A stretch of 64,000 bases of DNA, from contig JAQWPM010000021.1 of NCBI GenBank assembly GCA_029245345.1, positions 310,001 to 374,000 on the forward strand, in the 5' to 3' direction. The stretch comes from Longimicrobiales bacterium (GTDB taxonomy: Bacteria; Gemmatimonadota; Gemmatimonadetes; Longimicrobiales; Gaopeijiaceae). The notes below the pieces were generated by a model. That model made no database searches and was not told where the DNA came from. It saw only the letters and a program-made list of their open reading frames with translations. The stretch's first letter is position 1. Every line of letters starts with the position of its first letter. The translations under genes and the position numbers were made by a program. This document shows, piece after piece, positions 44,968-53,455 of this stretch.

Positions 44968-46716
44968 TTAGTCGCCAAGATTCCGCGATTGGTTTTTCGC
45001 AAGCATGGCCTCGTAGGGCTTCCGCTCGAAGTAGCTCTTGGTCTCCGCGACTACGATCGGCGCGAGCAGCAGCAGGGCGATCAGGTTCGGCCAGATTACG
45101 ATGGCAAGAGCCACATCACCGAGCGCCCACACGACAGCAAGTGGGAGCACAGCACCCACGAAGTGAGCTCCCACAAAGACGAACTTGTACGGGAGCACAG
45201 CTCTCTGACCGAGCAGGTAATGCGCGCAACGGTCTCCGTAGTAACTCCACGAGATCGCGGTAGAGATTCCGAAGAGAAGCACGCCCAACACAACAATCAT
45301 GTGGCCCCAGTCACCGATCGGAGCCAAGCCCTGTCGGAAGGCGGCCGCAGTCAGCGGCGCGGCGTTTTCCACAGCACCACCGTATAGGGATGTGTAGGTC
45401 GTCCCATTCGAGCCAACGGCCTCTCCGCGGTCCGGGTACACAGTCCCCGTAAACAGCTGCGTCTGGTCGGCGTCAGTGTAGAGCGGATCGACGCCCGCTT
45501 CGTGCCACGACACGAGGGGCGCATCCAGGCCCGTCTGCGTGTGCTGACCATTCGCAATCTGAATCTCAGACGGAGCATCCACTCCCGCGTACCGCCCTGA
45601 CTCGACCTCAGCGGTATACGTGATATCACCACCGCCCAACGTCAGTTCTGTTGGGAAACGCTGCTCATACGTACCGGTCATGATGATCACGAGGCCCGTG
45701 AGCGAGCAGATGACGATCGTGTCGATGAACGGTTCGAGGAGCGCGACGACACCCTCTGAGACAGGCTCGTCCGTCTTCGCGGCTGCATGGGCGATCGGAG
45801 CGGAGCCCTGCCCCGCTTCGTTTGAGAACAAGCCTCGACGAACACCCCACATAAGGGTGATCACGAAGACACCCGCGCCGATGCCCGCAACACCCGCGCT
45901 CGGGTTGAACGCCTCGGCGAAGATCGTCGTGAACGCGCCGGGCAGCGCCCCGAGGTTCAGAACGATGATCAACACTGCGCCCGCGACGTAAATCGCCGCC
46001 ATGAAGGGCGCGAGAATAGACGTCACTTTTCCGATTCTGCCGATGCCGCCCAGAATGACCGCCCCGACGATCATCGCCGTGATGCCACCCGTGAGCCAGA
46101 AGGGCATCCCGAACGCGGAGTTCATCTGATCCGCCACCGTATTGGCCTGTACGGCGTTGCCGGTGAAGAAGGCAGTGAAACCCAGCATCACGGCAAAGAA
46201 GATGGCCATAGGCCTCCACCGCGGCCCGAGACCCTTTTCGATGTAGTACATCGGTCCACCGGCGACCCCACCAAGCTCATCGGTCGTGCGGTACTTCTGA
46301 GCAAGCGTGACCTCAGAGTACTTGGTCGCCATCCCCAGAATTGCGGTGACCCACATCCAAAACAAGGCGCCTGGTCCGCCCCAGTGAATCGCCATCGCCA
46401 CGCCGGCAATGTTCCCAATACCGACTGTCGCAGACAGTGCGGTAGTGAGGGCCTCGAAGTGCGAGACGTCACCCGGGTCGTCCGGGTCGTCGTACTTCCC
46501 GGTGGTCACACCGAAGCCATGCCCCAGACGACTAAACTGGACGAAGCCGGTTCGGAACGTGAGGTACAGTCCGGTCCCGAGCAGAAGGATGACCATCAAC
46601 GGCACCCGCTCCCCACCGAACGATGGACCGACTTCGATGATGTACTCGTTGGCGAAGTCCACAACCGGCTGTAAGAAGCGATTGAGGATGTCGACTACCG
46701 GCTGAAGCCAGTCCAT
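44968..46716 (-). CDS. Sodium:alanine symporter (AGCS family) with a large extra-membrane insert
   Basis: The protein imports alanine or glycine with sodium across the inner membrane. The N-terminal half has the family landmarks: ATVGIGNIAGVAMAIHWGGPG (quoted in part), VAGGPMYYIE and RRGLFSNEAGQGSAPIAHAA, the AGCS signature. Total length 582 exceeds the usual ~450-550. The excess is mostly one insert at about residues 350-465 between two membrane helices, predicted to face outside and rich in Thr, Gly and Asp. The core on either side is normal. The start at 46716 is reasonable. It is convergent with the BtpA gene (21 bp apart). Confidence 0.92.
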   Translation of the reverse strand: MDWLQPVVDILNRFLQPVVDFANEYIIEVGPSFGGERVPLMVILLLGTGLYLTFRTGFVQFSRLGHGFGVTTGKYDDPDDPGDVSHFEALTTALSATVGIGNIAGVAMAIHWGGPGALFWMWVTAILGMATKYSEVTLAQKYRTTDELGGVAGGPMYYIEKGLGPRWRPMAIFFAVMLGFTAFFTGNAVQANTVADQMNSAFGMPFWLTGGITAMIVGAVILGGIGRIGKVTSILAPFMAAIYVAGAVLIIVLNLGALPGAFTTIFAEAFNPSAGVAGIGAGVFVITLMWGVRRGLFSNEAGQGSAPIAHAAAKTDEPVSEGVVALLEPFIDTIVICSLTGLVIIMTGTYEQRFPTELTLGGGDITYTAEVESGRYAGVDAPSEIQIANGQHTQTGLDAPLVSWHEAGVDPLYTDADQTQLFTGTVYPDRGEAVGSNGTTYTSLYGGAVENAAPLTAAAFRQGLAPIGDWGHMIVVLGVLLFGISTAISWSYYGDRCAHYLLGQRAVLPYKFVFVGAHFVGAVLPLAVVWALGDVALAIVIWPNLIALLLLAPIVVAETKSYFERKPYEAMLAKNQSRNLGD

Positions 46717-46853
46717 AGGGGCGTCCCTGTTGAGCAGGTGGAGACCAGAAGTCTCAATATTTCGGGGGGTGAAGAGACGAAGAATGCCCCGACCCTAGAG
46801 TCGAGGCAAGCTACGCCGCCATCGGCGAAATAAACGTCTCTTGGACGAGGCTC

Positions 46854-48017
46854 TTACGTGCCCGCGGCGGCCGTCGAACAAACGTGCGCAGCCACTGCCG
46901 CAGCCAACAGCTCATGAGCGCGATTCACGATCTCGTCGAGAGAGGGAGACTCCTGGAACATCTCCTCAGCTTTCTCACGCAGTTCCGGCACCGTAGGGAG
47001 AAGCGGCATCGACATTTCGGTCAGCCGCTCTTCCAACTGTTCACGAGTGCGCTTCGCACGTTCGGCAAGGTCGTCCAGAGTATGGGACTCGGCCCACGAC
47101 TCCTTAACCCGCGCCGCGTAGATCTCGACATTGAACGCCCCGGCCAGTTCGGCAGCGACCTTCTCGACGACCTTACGACCCACCGGCTTCTCACCCCGGA
47201 CAATTGCCTCGGGCGGTGCTCTTAGATCCCAAACGACGCGGAACCAGGACATGACCTTGAGCACATAGAAGGAGATATCGACTTCCCACCACTGGAAGCC
47301 CTGCCTCGTGGAACTCTGGTAGTGGTGGTGGTTGTTGTGCCAACCCTCACCCAGCGTGATGATCGCCAGGAAGAAATTGTTGCGGGAATCATCACCGGTC
47401 AGGTACCGTTGCGAGCCCATTTCGTGGGCCAGCGAGTTGATGAAGAACGTGCAATGGTACAGTGCGACCGTGCTCCAGAAGAACCCCACCACAAGCATCG
47501 GCCAGCCACCCCACAAGAACAGGGCAGTTCCTAGGACGATCGCAGGCGTGTACGTGAAGCGATCCAGCAGCACGAGCTCGGGGTACTGGGTCAGGTCACG
47601 CACAGTCCCATAGTCTGGCTTCTCGTTCTTCGGGTTAAAAATCCAACCCATGTGCGCGTACAGGAATCCGTGATGCCGCGGAGAATGCACGTCATCCAGC
47701 GTGTCCGAGTGGAGATGGTGGTGCCGATGCACGGCAGCCCACCAAATCACGCCCCGCTGAGCGGATGATTGTCCGATCCAGGCCATCAGGAACTGAAAGA
47801 CCCTGCTCGTCTTGTAGGAGCGATGGCTGAAGTACCGATGGTACCCCGCCGTGATCGCCCACATACGAACGACATACAGCGCTACCGCGACCCAAACCGC
47901 CTTGGCGGGCACACCCGTCCAAATCGCTCCCAAGGTCGCCAGATGGACCAATAGGAACGGGATTGTTGCCGGGTAAACGATGTCGTCGTGCGGCGCGTGG
48001 TCATGGTGGTGAGCCAC
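46854..48017 (-). CDS. Membrane fatty-acid (acyl) desaturase with C-terminal extension
   Basis: A di-iron membrane desaturase of the stearoyl-CoA desaturase type. The three histidine clusters are HRYFSH (60-65), HRHHH (97-101) and HNNHH (227-231). Hydrophobic stretches around them provide the usual four membrane helices. The N-terminus has a His-rich start (MAHHHDHAPHDD). After the last cluster and the final membrane-associated region there are about 110 further residues of charged helices (AERAKRTREQLEERLTEM), not part of the classic fold. It presumably introduces double bonds to adjust membrane fluidity. The 137 bp to the symporter gene show only a weak hairpin (46835-46847). Confidence 0.9.
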   Translation of the reverse strand: MAHHHDHAPHDDIVYPATIPFLLVHLATLGAIWTGVPAKAVWVAVALYVVRMWAITAGYHRYFSHRSYKTSRVFQFLMAWIGQSSAQRGVIWWAAVHRHHHLHSDTLDDVHSPRHHGFLYAHMGWIFNPKNEKPDYGTVRDLTQYPELVLLDRFTYTPAIVLGTALFLWGGWPMLVVGFFWSTVALYHCTFFINSLAHEMGSQRYLTGDDSRNNFFLAIITLGEGWHNNHHHYQSSTRQGFQWWEVDISFYVLKVMSWFRVVWDLRAPPEAIVRGEKPVGRKVVEKVAAELAGAFNVEIYAARVKESWAESHTLDDLAERAKRTREQLEERLTEMSMPLLPTVPELREKAEEMFQESPSLDEIVNRAHELLAAAVAAHVCSTAAAGT

Positions 48018-48129
48018 TCCCTTCCTCCGGTCTAGATGGGCGCGGGGGGTCGCGAAGGGCGTACCTTAACGGTCCTTGAGGACCTCGCCAAGGACTTTTG
48101 CCTCTTTCTCCCGGGGCGGCTCAGCGGGG

Positions 48130-48157
48130 TTGATCGCCGGGCAGTCTGATGTATGTT
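48130..48157 (+). promoter_or_regulatory. Possible promoter of the ArsR-methyltransferase gene
   Basis: TTGATC (48130-48135), 16 bp, then TATGTT (48152-48157). If used, transcription would begin near 48164, ahead of the second ATG (48171). A CATATATG palindrome (48166-48173) lies at that ATG and could be an autoregulatory site. Weak evidence. Confidence 0.3.
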
Positions 48158-49118
48158 TCAATCTGCATATATGAATACGACTGCCACCACACCGATCCTA
48201 GAGCGCCTGAGCGCGCTCGGAGATGAAACCCGGACACGGATTCTCGCACTGCTTGAACGAAGCGAGATGACGGTGTCCGAGCTGTGCTCAGTCTTACAGA
48301 TCGCTCAGCCCAACATCAGTCGGCACCTGAAGACTTTGACGTCGGAGGGGTGGATCGAGGCCCGTGCAGCGGGGCGTAGCAGACATTACCGATTGGCCGC
48401 CGAGCTCGAACCCGCTGCGCTCGGCCTGTGGCAGATCGTCCGCGACGAGGTCACGGGTACGACTCCGTTCAACACGGATGCCGATCGGGCGGGGGCGGTC
48501 TTGGATGAACGGGGCCGCCAATCCGCCGCCTTCTTCGCGGAGGTGGCCGAGCGCTGGGATGAAGTGCGTGCTGACCTTTTCGGGTCGTCAGCCGCCGCAG
48601 CTCCGCTGCTCGGTCTACTTCGTGCCGAGTGGACCGTAGGCGACCTCGGTACCGGTACAGGAGCCTTGGCCGAAACGATCGCCCCCTTCGTCCAGAAGGT
48701 GATCGGGGTAGACCGGTCGGGGGAGATGCTCGAGGCCGCGAAGGTCCGCACAGAATCGCTTGGCTCAGTGGATCTCAGGCTCGGCGAACTCGAAGGCCTT
48801 CCTATTGAAGATGCCGAACTCGATGTCGCCATCCTCGCTCTGGTTCTTCACTACGTCGTGGATCCGGTCGCCGTCCTGCACGAGGTGGCCCGAGCTTTGA
48901 AGCCAGGGGGTTCCGTGATCATCCTCGATATGCGCGAACACCAAAGGGGAGTCGGCTATCTGGAAGACATGGGTCATGTCTGGCCCGGTTTCGCTACAGA
49001 TGACCTCCGAAGCTGGCTCGAGCGATCCGGCTTCTCCGGAATCAACGTCACGTCATTACGGCCGGAGCTCAGCGCTTCCGGCCCTCCGCTTTTCCTAGCC
49101 TCGGCGCGCAACAGCTGA
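48153..49118 (+). CDS. ArsR-family regulator fused to a SAM-dependent methyltransferase domain
   Basis: The N-terminal ~90 residues are a winged helix of ArsR type: [20 protein letters not shown], then [20 protein letters not shown] with the recognition helix. From about 130 a Rossmann methyltransferase domain follows, with [13 protein letters not shown] binding SAM and a VLHYVVDP-type strand. ahcY, which removes SAH, lies 50 bp downstream, suggesting that the fusion senses SAM or SAH and controls SAH recycling, comparable to SahR-type ArsR regulators. The start is either 48153 or the ATG at 48171. Neither has a ribosome-binding site, so leaderless translation is possible. It could also be a bona fide enzyme. 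Confidence 0.85.
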   Translation: MFQSAYMNTTATTPILERLSALGDETRTRILALLERSEMTVSELCSVLQIAQPNISRHLKTLTSEGWIEARAAGRSRHYRLAAELEPAALGLWQIVRDEVTGTTPFNTDADRAGAVLDERGRQSAAFFAEVAERWDEVRADLFGSSAAAAPLLGLLRAEWTVGDLGTGTGALAETIAPFVQKVIGVDRSGEMLEAAKVRTESLGSVDLRLGELEGLPIEDAELDVAILALVLHYVVDPVAVLHEVARALKPGGSVIILDMREHQRGVGYLEDMGHVWPGFATDDLRSWLERSGFSGINVTSLRPELSASGPPLFLASARNS

Positions 49119-49168
49119 CGCCGACACTCAAACTGACCCACTCAACGAACCTGCCCATAAAGGATGTC

Positions 49169-50650
49169 ATGAGCGATACCGCAGTAGCACCAGAAAAAGG
49201 AATCGACACGGACCGGCCCCCGTTCAAGGTGGCGGACCTGTCTCTCGCAGAGTGGGGCCGGAATGAAATCCGCCTGGCCGAACAGGAGATGCCCGGCCTG
49301 ATGTCCGCGCGGGCCGAGTACGGCCCCGAGCAGCCGCTCGCGGGTCTTAAGGTAGCGGGCTCGTTGCACATGACTGTGCAGACTGCGGTACTCATCGAAA
49401 CGCTCATGGACTTGGGCGCCGACGTACGCTGGGTCTCGTGCAACATCTTCTCTACTCAGGACCACGCAGCAGCCGCGGTCGCGGTGGGCCGTGACGGCAC
49501 ACCAGAGGAGCCCAAGGGCGCTGCTGTCTTCGCCTGGAAAGATGAGACGCTCGAGGAGTACTGGTGGTGCACGGACCAAATGCTCATGTGGCCCGACGGA
49601 TCGGGTCCGGATCTGCTCGTCGACGACGGCGGTGATGCGACGCTCGTCATGCACAAAGGTGTCGAGTACGCGACGGCAGAAAACGTCCCGACCTTCGACC
49701 CAAAGACAGAGCCAGAGGAGTGGGGCGTAATTCTCGACCTACTTCGCAAAACGCTCACAGAAGACCCCGGAAAGTGGGCGCGGATCGTCGCTGACCTGAA
49801 GGGCGTGTCTGAGGAGACCACGACCGGCGTGCACCGCTTGTACGAGATGGAAGCCGCCGGATCACTCCTCTTCCCGGCAATCAACGTCAACGACTCGGTC
49901 ACCAAGTCGAAGTTCGACAACCTCTACGGTTGCCGGCACTCGGTCGTGGACGGCCTCAACCGAGCCACGGACGTGATGCTCGCCGGAAAGACGGCGCTCG
50001 TCTTAGGCTACGGCGATGTGGGTAAAGGCTGCGCTCAGGCGCTGAAGGGTCAGGGTGCCCGAGTCTCTATCGCTGAGATCGACCCGATCTGTGCGCTCCA
50101 GGCCAGCATGGAGGGATATTCCGTAGAAAGACTGGAAGACTGCGTCGGGAGGATGGACGTCTTCATCACTGCCACCGGAAACAAAGACATCATCACGGCG
50201 GCTCACATGGGCCGAATGAAGGACAAGGCGATCGTCGCGAACATCGGCCACTTCGACAACGAGATCGACATGGCGGGCCTCGCCAAGGTCGATGGCATCG
50301 AGAAGACAGAGATCAAGCCACAGTACCACGAGTGGACGTTCAAGGACGGGCACTCCGTGCTGATCCTGGCAGAAGGGCGCCTCATGAACCTGGGCTGCGC
50401 TACCGGACATCCGAGCTTCGTGATGTCCGCCAGCTTCACCAACCAGGTCATTGCTCAGATTGAGTTGGCCCGCAACACCGGCGAATACGCCAACAAGGTC
50501 TATGTGCTGCCGAAGCACCTAGACGAGAAGGTGGCCCGGCTCCACCTCGAGAAGCTCGCCATCGACCTGACCGTGCTCTCGGACGAGCAGGCGGCGTACA
50601 TCAACGTGCCGAAGGATGGGCCGTACAAGCCTGAGTACTACCGCTACTAG
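49169..50650 (+). CDS. ahcY: Adenosylhomocysteinase (SAH hydrolase)
   Basis: The NAD-dependent enzyme cleaves S-adenosylhomocysteine to adenosine and homocysteine, relieving product inhibition of methyltransferases. At 493 residues it belongs to the longer bacterial type with an internal ~40-residue insert ([20 protein letters not shown]). The NAD motif is [10 protein letters not shown]. The active-site region [16 protein letters not shown] and the C-terminal [11 protein letters not shown], which completes the NAD site of the neighbouring subunit, are intact. AAAGGATG precedes the ATG. A terminator follows. It is probably co-regulated with the preceding ArsR-methyltransferase. Confidence 0.97.
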   Translation: MSDTAVAPEKGIDTDRPPFKVADLSLAEWGRNEIRLAEQEMPGLMSARAEYGPEQPLAGLKVAGSLHMTVQTAVLIETLMDLGADVRWVSCNIFSTQDHAAAAVAVGRDGTPEEPKGAAVFAWKDETLEEYWWCTDQMLMWPDGSGPDLLVDDGGDATLVMHKGVEYATAENVPTFDPKTEPEEWGVILDLLRKTLTEDPGKWARIVADLKGVSEETTTGVHRLYEMEAAGSLLFPAINVNDSVTKSKFDNLYGCRHSVVDGLNRATDVMLAGKTALVLGYGDVGKGCAQALKGQGARVSIAEIDPICALQASMEGYSVERLEDCVGRMDVFITATGNKDIITAAHMGRMKDKAIVANIGHFDNEIDMAGLAKVDGIEKTEIKPQYHEWTFKDGHSVLILAEGRLMNLGCATGHPSFVMSASFTNQVIAQIELARNTGEYANKVYVLPKHLDEKVARLHLEKLAIDLTVLSDEQAAYINVPKDGPYKPEYYRY

Positions 50651-50671
50651 GTCACGCAGCGGAGGAAACTC

Positions 50672-50708
50672 GGGGGGGGGAGGGTCGCTTGCGGCGCTCC
50701 CCCCTTTG
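50672..50708 (+). terminator. Rho-independent terminator after ahcY
   Basis: GGGGGGAG (50675-50682) pairs with CTCCCCCC (50697-50704), with additional G-C pairs inside, then TTTGTG. It begins with nine consecutive G (50672-50680), a homopolymer prone to sequencing error. It separates ahcY from the convergent TSUP gene. Confidence 0.75.
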
Positions 50709-50718
50709 TGCTTCCCGG

Positions 50719-51477
50719 TCACTCGAAAAAGAGCAAGCGGACCGCAAAGAGGACGATCATCACGGTCACGATGGCCCGCACCCATTTCTGGCCCGTGAGT
50801 ACCTGCAAGTGCACACCCAGCAGGCCGCCTAGAAACGTGCCGCCGGCCAGACTGAAGCCCATTACCCAGTTCACTTGACCACTCATCGCAAAAACCGCGA
50901 GCGCCAGTGGGGTGAAGCTGAGTACCAACGCCACCTTGAACGCGTTGCCCTTGATCAGGTCTAGACCCACGGCGGATGTCACAGCCAGAGTCACGAAGCC
51001 AAGACCGGCCTGGATGAAGCCGCCATACGCGCCAACGCCGAAGAAGATGATGCGGAACACCCAGGCGCGTCGGCCTGTCGGGACGGGTGCGTCATGATCC
51101 GGTCCCGGCAACTCTGGCCGCCAGAACGTCGCCGCCGCGGCGAGCACCATCACAACAACCAACACCCGTTGAAACGCCAAGTCCCCAGCCCGGACAGCTC
51201 CAAAGGTGCCGAGGCCAGCCCCGAGAAGGGCCGGAAGAATCGCGAACTTCAGCCAATGGACCGGAATCAAGTCCCTCCGGTGAAAGCTGCTGGCCGCACC
51301 CATGTTCTGAATCAGGATCGCGACCCGGTTGGTCCCATTCGCTACAGTTGGCGGCAGCCCCAAGAAAATCAGGACCGGCAACATCAGGAGAGAGCCGCCC
51401 CCCGCGATGGTATTGATCGTCCCGCCAACGAAGCCAACGAGGAGCAAGATCAGGGCTGTGACAAGGCTTTCGGACAC
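50719..51477 (-). CDS. TSUP (TauE/SafE) family membrane transporter
   Basis: A 252-residue protein with about eight membrane helices in two similar halves. Each half carries the TSUP glycine pattern: VGFVGGTINTIAGGGSLLMLP near the start (quoted in part) and GAYGGFIQAGLGFVTLAV in the second. TSUP proteins are thought to export or import sulfite, sulfonates or other organosulfur anions across the inner membrane. The substrate here is not evident and no sulfur genes flank it. It is convergent with ahcY and followed upstream by the 750-bp gap with gene remnants. Confidence 0.88.
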   Translation of the reverse strand: MSESLVTALILLLVGFVGGTINTIAGGGSLLMLPVLIFLGLPPTVANGTNRVAILIQNMGAASSFHRRDLIPVHWLKFAILPALLGAGLGTFGAVRAGDLAFQRVLVVVMVLAAAATFWRPELPGPDHDAPVPTGRRAWVFRIIFFGVGAYGGFIQAGLGFVTLAVTSAVGLDLIKGNAFKVALVLSFTPLALAVFAMSGQVNWVMGFSLAGGTFLGGLLGVHLQVLTGQKWVRAIVTVMIVLFAVRLLFFE

Positions 51478-51579
51478 GGGTTACTCCGGAGGAATCCAGC
51501 AGCGCCGTAGGGTCGCACGGGTCTTCATCGGCGTCTAGGGGCCGGGGAACTTCACAACCCTTTTCATCGCAGTGCTGTC

Positions 51580-51865
51580 CATCGATCGAGAAACAAACCC
51601 TATCGATTCAAGAGTGCACCGATGTCTCCGAAAAAAAGATTCTCAAAGAGCTCCAGCAGAGCTTCCAGACGAACGGCGGCGATCACTTCACCCGACCGGG
51701 TACGATTTGGGATTTCACCCAAGAACCCGACAAGGATCAGAAGGCCGTGAACGAGCTCCTCTCGCCCGCCTTCGGGAAGGGCATAAAGACGACGAAGGAA
51801 ACATGGTCGTGGCCATCAACACCGCTCGGCTGCCAGAAGTCAAAAAGGAACTGCGGCCGATATGA
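51580..51865 (+). pseudogene. Frameshifted small-gene remnant A, unknown function
   Basis: From about 51580 one frame reads naturally (SIQECTDVSEKKILKELQQS, FQTNGGDHFTRPG, TIWDFTQEPDKDQ, AVNELLSPAFGKG) until near 51780. Sense then continues in the next frame (HKDDEGNMVVAINTARLPEV, then KKELRPI and TGA at 51863-51865). A single base deletion near 51780-51786 would explain the switch. No start codon with a ribosome-binding site is obvious at the 5' end. I do not recognise the family. It could be a real gene with a sequencing error. Two neighbouring remnants both out of frame make decay more likely. The remainder of the 51478-51579 stretch shows nothing. Confidence 0.5.
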
Positions 51866-52130
51866 GCACACCCGGCGATCTGGGCCGCACTCGTCGTCGC
51901 AGGGTTGGGCTTCGCGGCCCAGAGCTTTCGTGCCTTTCCTGCGGGGCGGCGGGTGTGCGCCCCAATGCCGGAGCTCAGATCTTGCCTCAGTCACGAAAGT
52001 CAACGTGACCTCAAGGGCGACTGGTGCCCTGGCGCTGAGTGGATTCCTTCCCGGACCGTGCCCACACGTCAGGGCACTCCGACATCGGAGACCCTCCACG
52101 TGGTATCGACGCGAGGGAGAGGAAGATGTA
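51862..52130 (+). pseudogene. Frameshifted gene remnant B with signal-peptide-like start
   Basis: An ATGA overlap joins the end of remnant A to an ATG at 51862. After MSTP the frame must shift by one base to give AIWAALVVAGLGFAAQSF, a convincing signal peptide. Beyond about 51940 no frame keeps a clear coding character (several stops in every frame, scattered cysteines). It looks like the 5' end of an exported protein's gene that has eroded. The 4-bp overlap suggests both were once a working operon. Confidence 0.4.
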
Positions 52131-52163
52131 TGAAGATGCGGCACCTCCAGGCCTCGAACGAAA

Positions 52164-52201
52164 AGACCCTCCACGAGGCCGAGCGGCCGCATGGAGGGTC
52201 T
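52164..52201 (-). terminator. Rho-independent terminator of the pilB-pilT-pilC operon
   Basis: A 9-bp stem (52164-52172 with 52193-52201) encloses a nested GGCC-4-GGCC stem. On the minus strand it is followed by TTTTCGTTCG. It lies 27 bp past the pilC stop. A longer 13-nt copy of the left arm at 52086-52098 could pair with 52192-52204 instead. Confidence 0.8.
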
Positions 52202-52227
52202 CCGATTTCGGTGTGATGCGAAAGCGT

Positions 52228-53430
52228 CTACTGCACAGCGTTGATCATGTCGAAGATAGGCAGGTACATGGCGACAATCATGCCACCAACGACGACACCC
52301 AACACAACGATCATGATCGGCTCCAACGCAGCCAACAGCGCCTCGACCGCCGTGTCTACTTCATCATCATAGAAATCAGCGACTCGGCTGAGCATCTCGT
52401 CCAGACCACCGGTCTGCTCGCCGACGTTGATCATCTGCACCACCATTGGCGGGAACACGCCTGATTCCTTCAGTGGCCCGGCTATGGTCTCACCACCAGC
52501 GATAGACGCTCGCGAACCCATAACAGCGTCGTGAATGACTCGGTTACCCGCGGTCTTCGCGGTAATTTCAAGCCCCTCCAGAATCGACACACCGGACGAA
52601 ACCAGCGTCCCCAGCGTACGCGTGAAGCGTGACACTGCCGCCTTGCGCTGGAGATCCCCCAATACCGGCGCGGCGAGCAGGAGTCGATCGATGAACAAGT
52701 TTCCGGCGTCCGTCTGATAGAACTGACGGATGCCGATGGTTCCCCCAATGACTCCCGCCAAACACGCCCACCAATAGGCCTGCAGGAACGCCGACATTCC
52801 GATCACGACACGCGTCGGGAGCGGGAGCGGGATTCCAGCCGACTCGAACATCGCCTGGAAGGTGGGGATCACGAAGATGAGCAGAATCACGATCGCGCCA
52901 CCGGCGACCGAGAAGATCACGGCAGGGTAGATCATGGCTCCTTTGATCTTCCGAACTAGCGCATCGTTCTTCTCGAGGAACGTCGCGAGGCGCAGCAGAA
53001 TGGTGTCCAGAATACCACCGGCCTCACCAGCCATCACCATGTTCACAAACAGTTCGGTGAACACCTTCGGGTGTTGACCCATCGCGTCCGCGAGGGTCTG
53101 ACCCGACTCAACGTTGTAAAGAACCTCACCAATCGTCTTTCGCATGGCTGGGTTTTCGGTCTGTTCGGCAAGAATGTCCAAACTCTGGACGAGCGGAAGA
53201 CCGGCGTTGATCATCGTCGCGAACTGGCGCGTGAAGATGACGATGTCCCGGGTCGTGATCCCCGTCCCGAACGTGATGTTGAACTCTTTTGATTTCTCGC
53301 GAACGGAAACCGGGATCATCTTCTGCTTATGCAGATGCGCTAAGACGGCGTCCTTGGTCGGGAGACTAATTTCCCCGGACTGCATATCCCCACCCGATGC
53401 TGGGCGTGCGCTGTAAGCAAATGTCGGCAC
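52228..53430 (-). CDS. pilC: Type IV pilus inner-membrane platform protein PilC
   Basis: PilC (GspF family) anchors the assembly and retraction ATPases to the inner membrane. The 400-residue chain has two homologous cytoplasmic GspF domains (about 65-185 and 270-390), each followed by membrane helices, three in all. Typical stretches are FTRQFATMINAGLPLVQSLD and its later counterpart RFTRTLGTLVSSGVSILEGL. The start at 53430 gives the usual short Tyr-rich N-terminus. It lies 25 bp downstream of pilT and ends before a good terminator. Confidence 0.95.
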   Translation of the reverse strand: MPTFAYSARPASGGDMQSGEISLPTKDAVLAHLHKQKMIPVSVREKSKEFNITFGTGITTRDIVIFTRQFATMINAGLPLVQSLDILAEQTENPAMRKTIGEVLYNVESGQTLADAMGQHPKVFTELFVNMVMAGEAGGILDTILLRLATFLEKNDALVRKIKGAMIYPAVIFSVAGGAIVILLIFVIPTFQAMFESAGIPLPLPTRVVIGMSAFLQAYWWACLAGVIGGTIGIRQFYQTDAGNLFIDRLLLAAPVLGDLQRKAAVSRFTRTLGTLVSSGVSILEGLEITAKTAGNRVIHDAVMGSRASIAGGETIAGPLKESGVFPPMVVQMINVGEQTGGLDEMLSRVADFYDDEVDTAVEALLAALEPIMIVVLGVVVGGMIVAMYLPIFDMINAVQ

Positions 53431-53455
53431 CTAGCTGTACCTCCCCTTGGGCTCG

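Noticed and set aside
46831-46850. Hairpin after the desaturase gene as terminator
   Set aside because: Only four base pairs (46835-46838 with 46844-46847), though TTTATTT follows on the minus strand. Too weak to call.
50672-50680. Run of nine G as a possible phase-variable tract
   Set aside because: It is after the ahcY stop and forms the left arm of its terminator, so length changes would not alter a protein.
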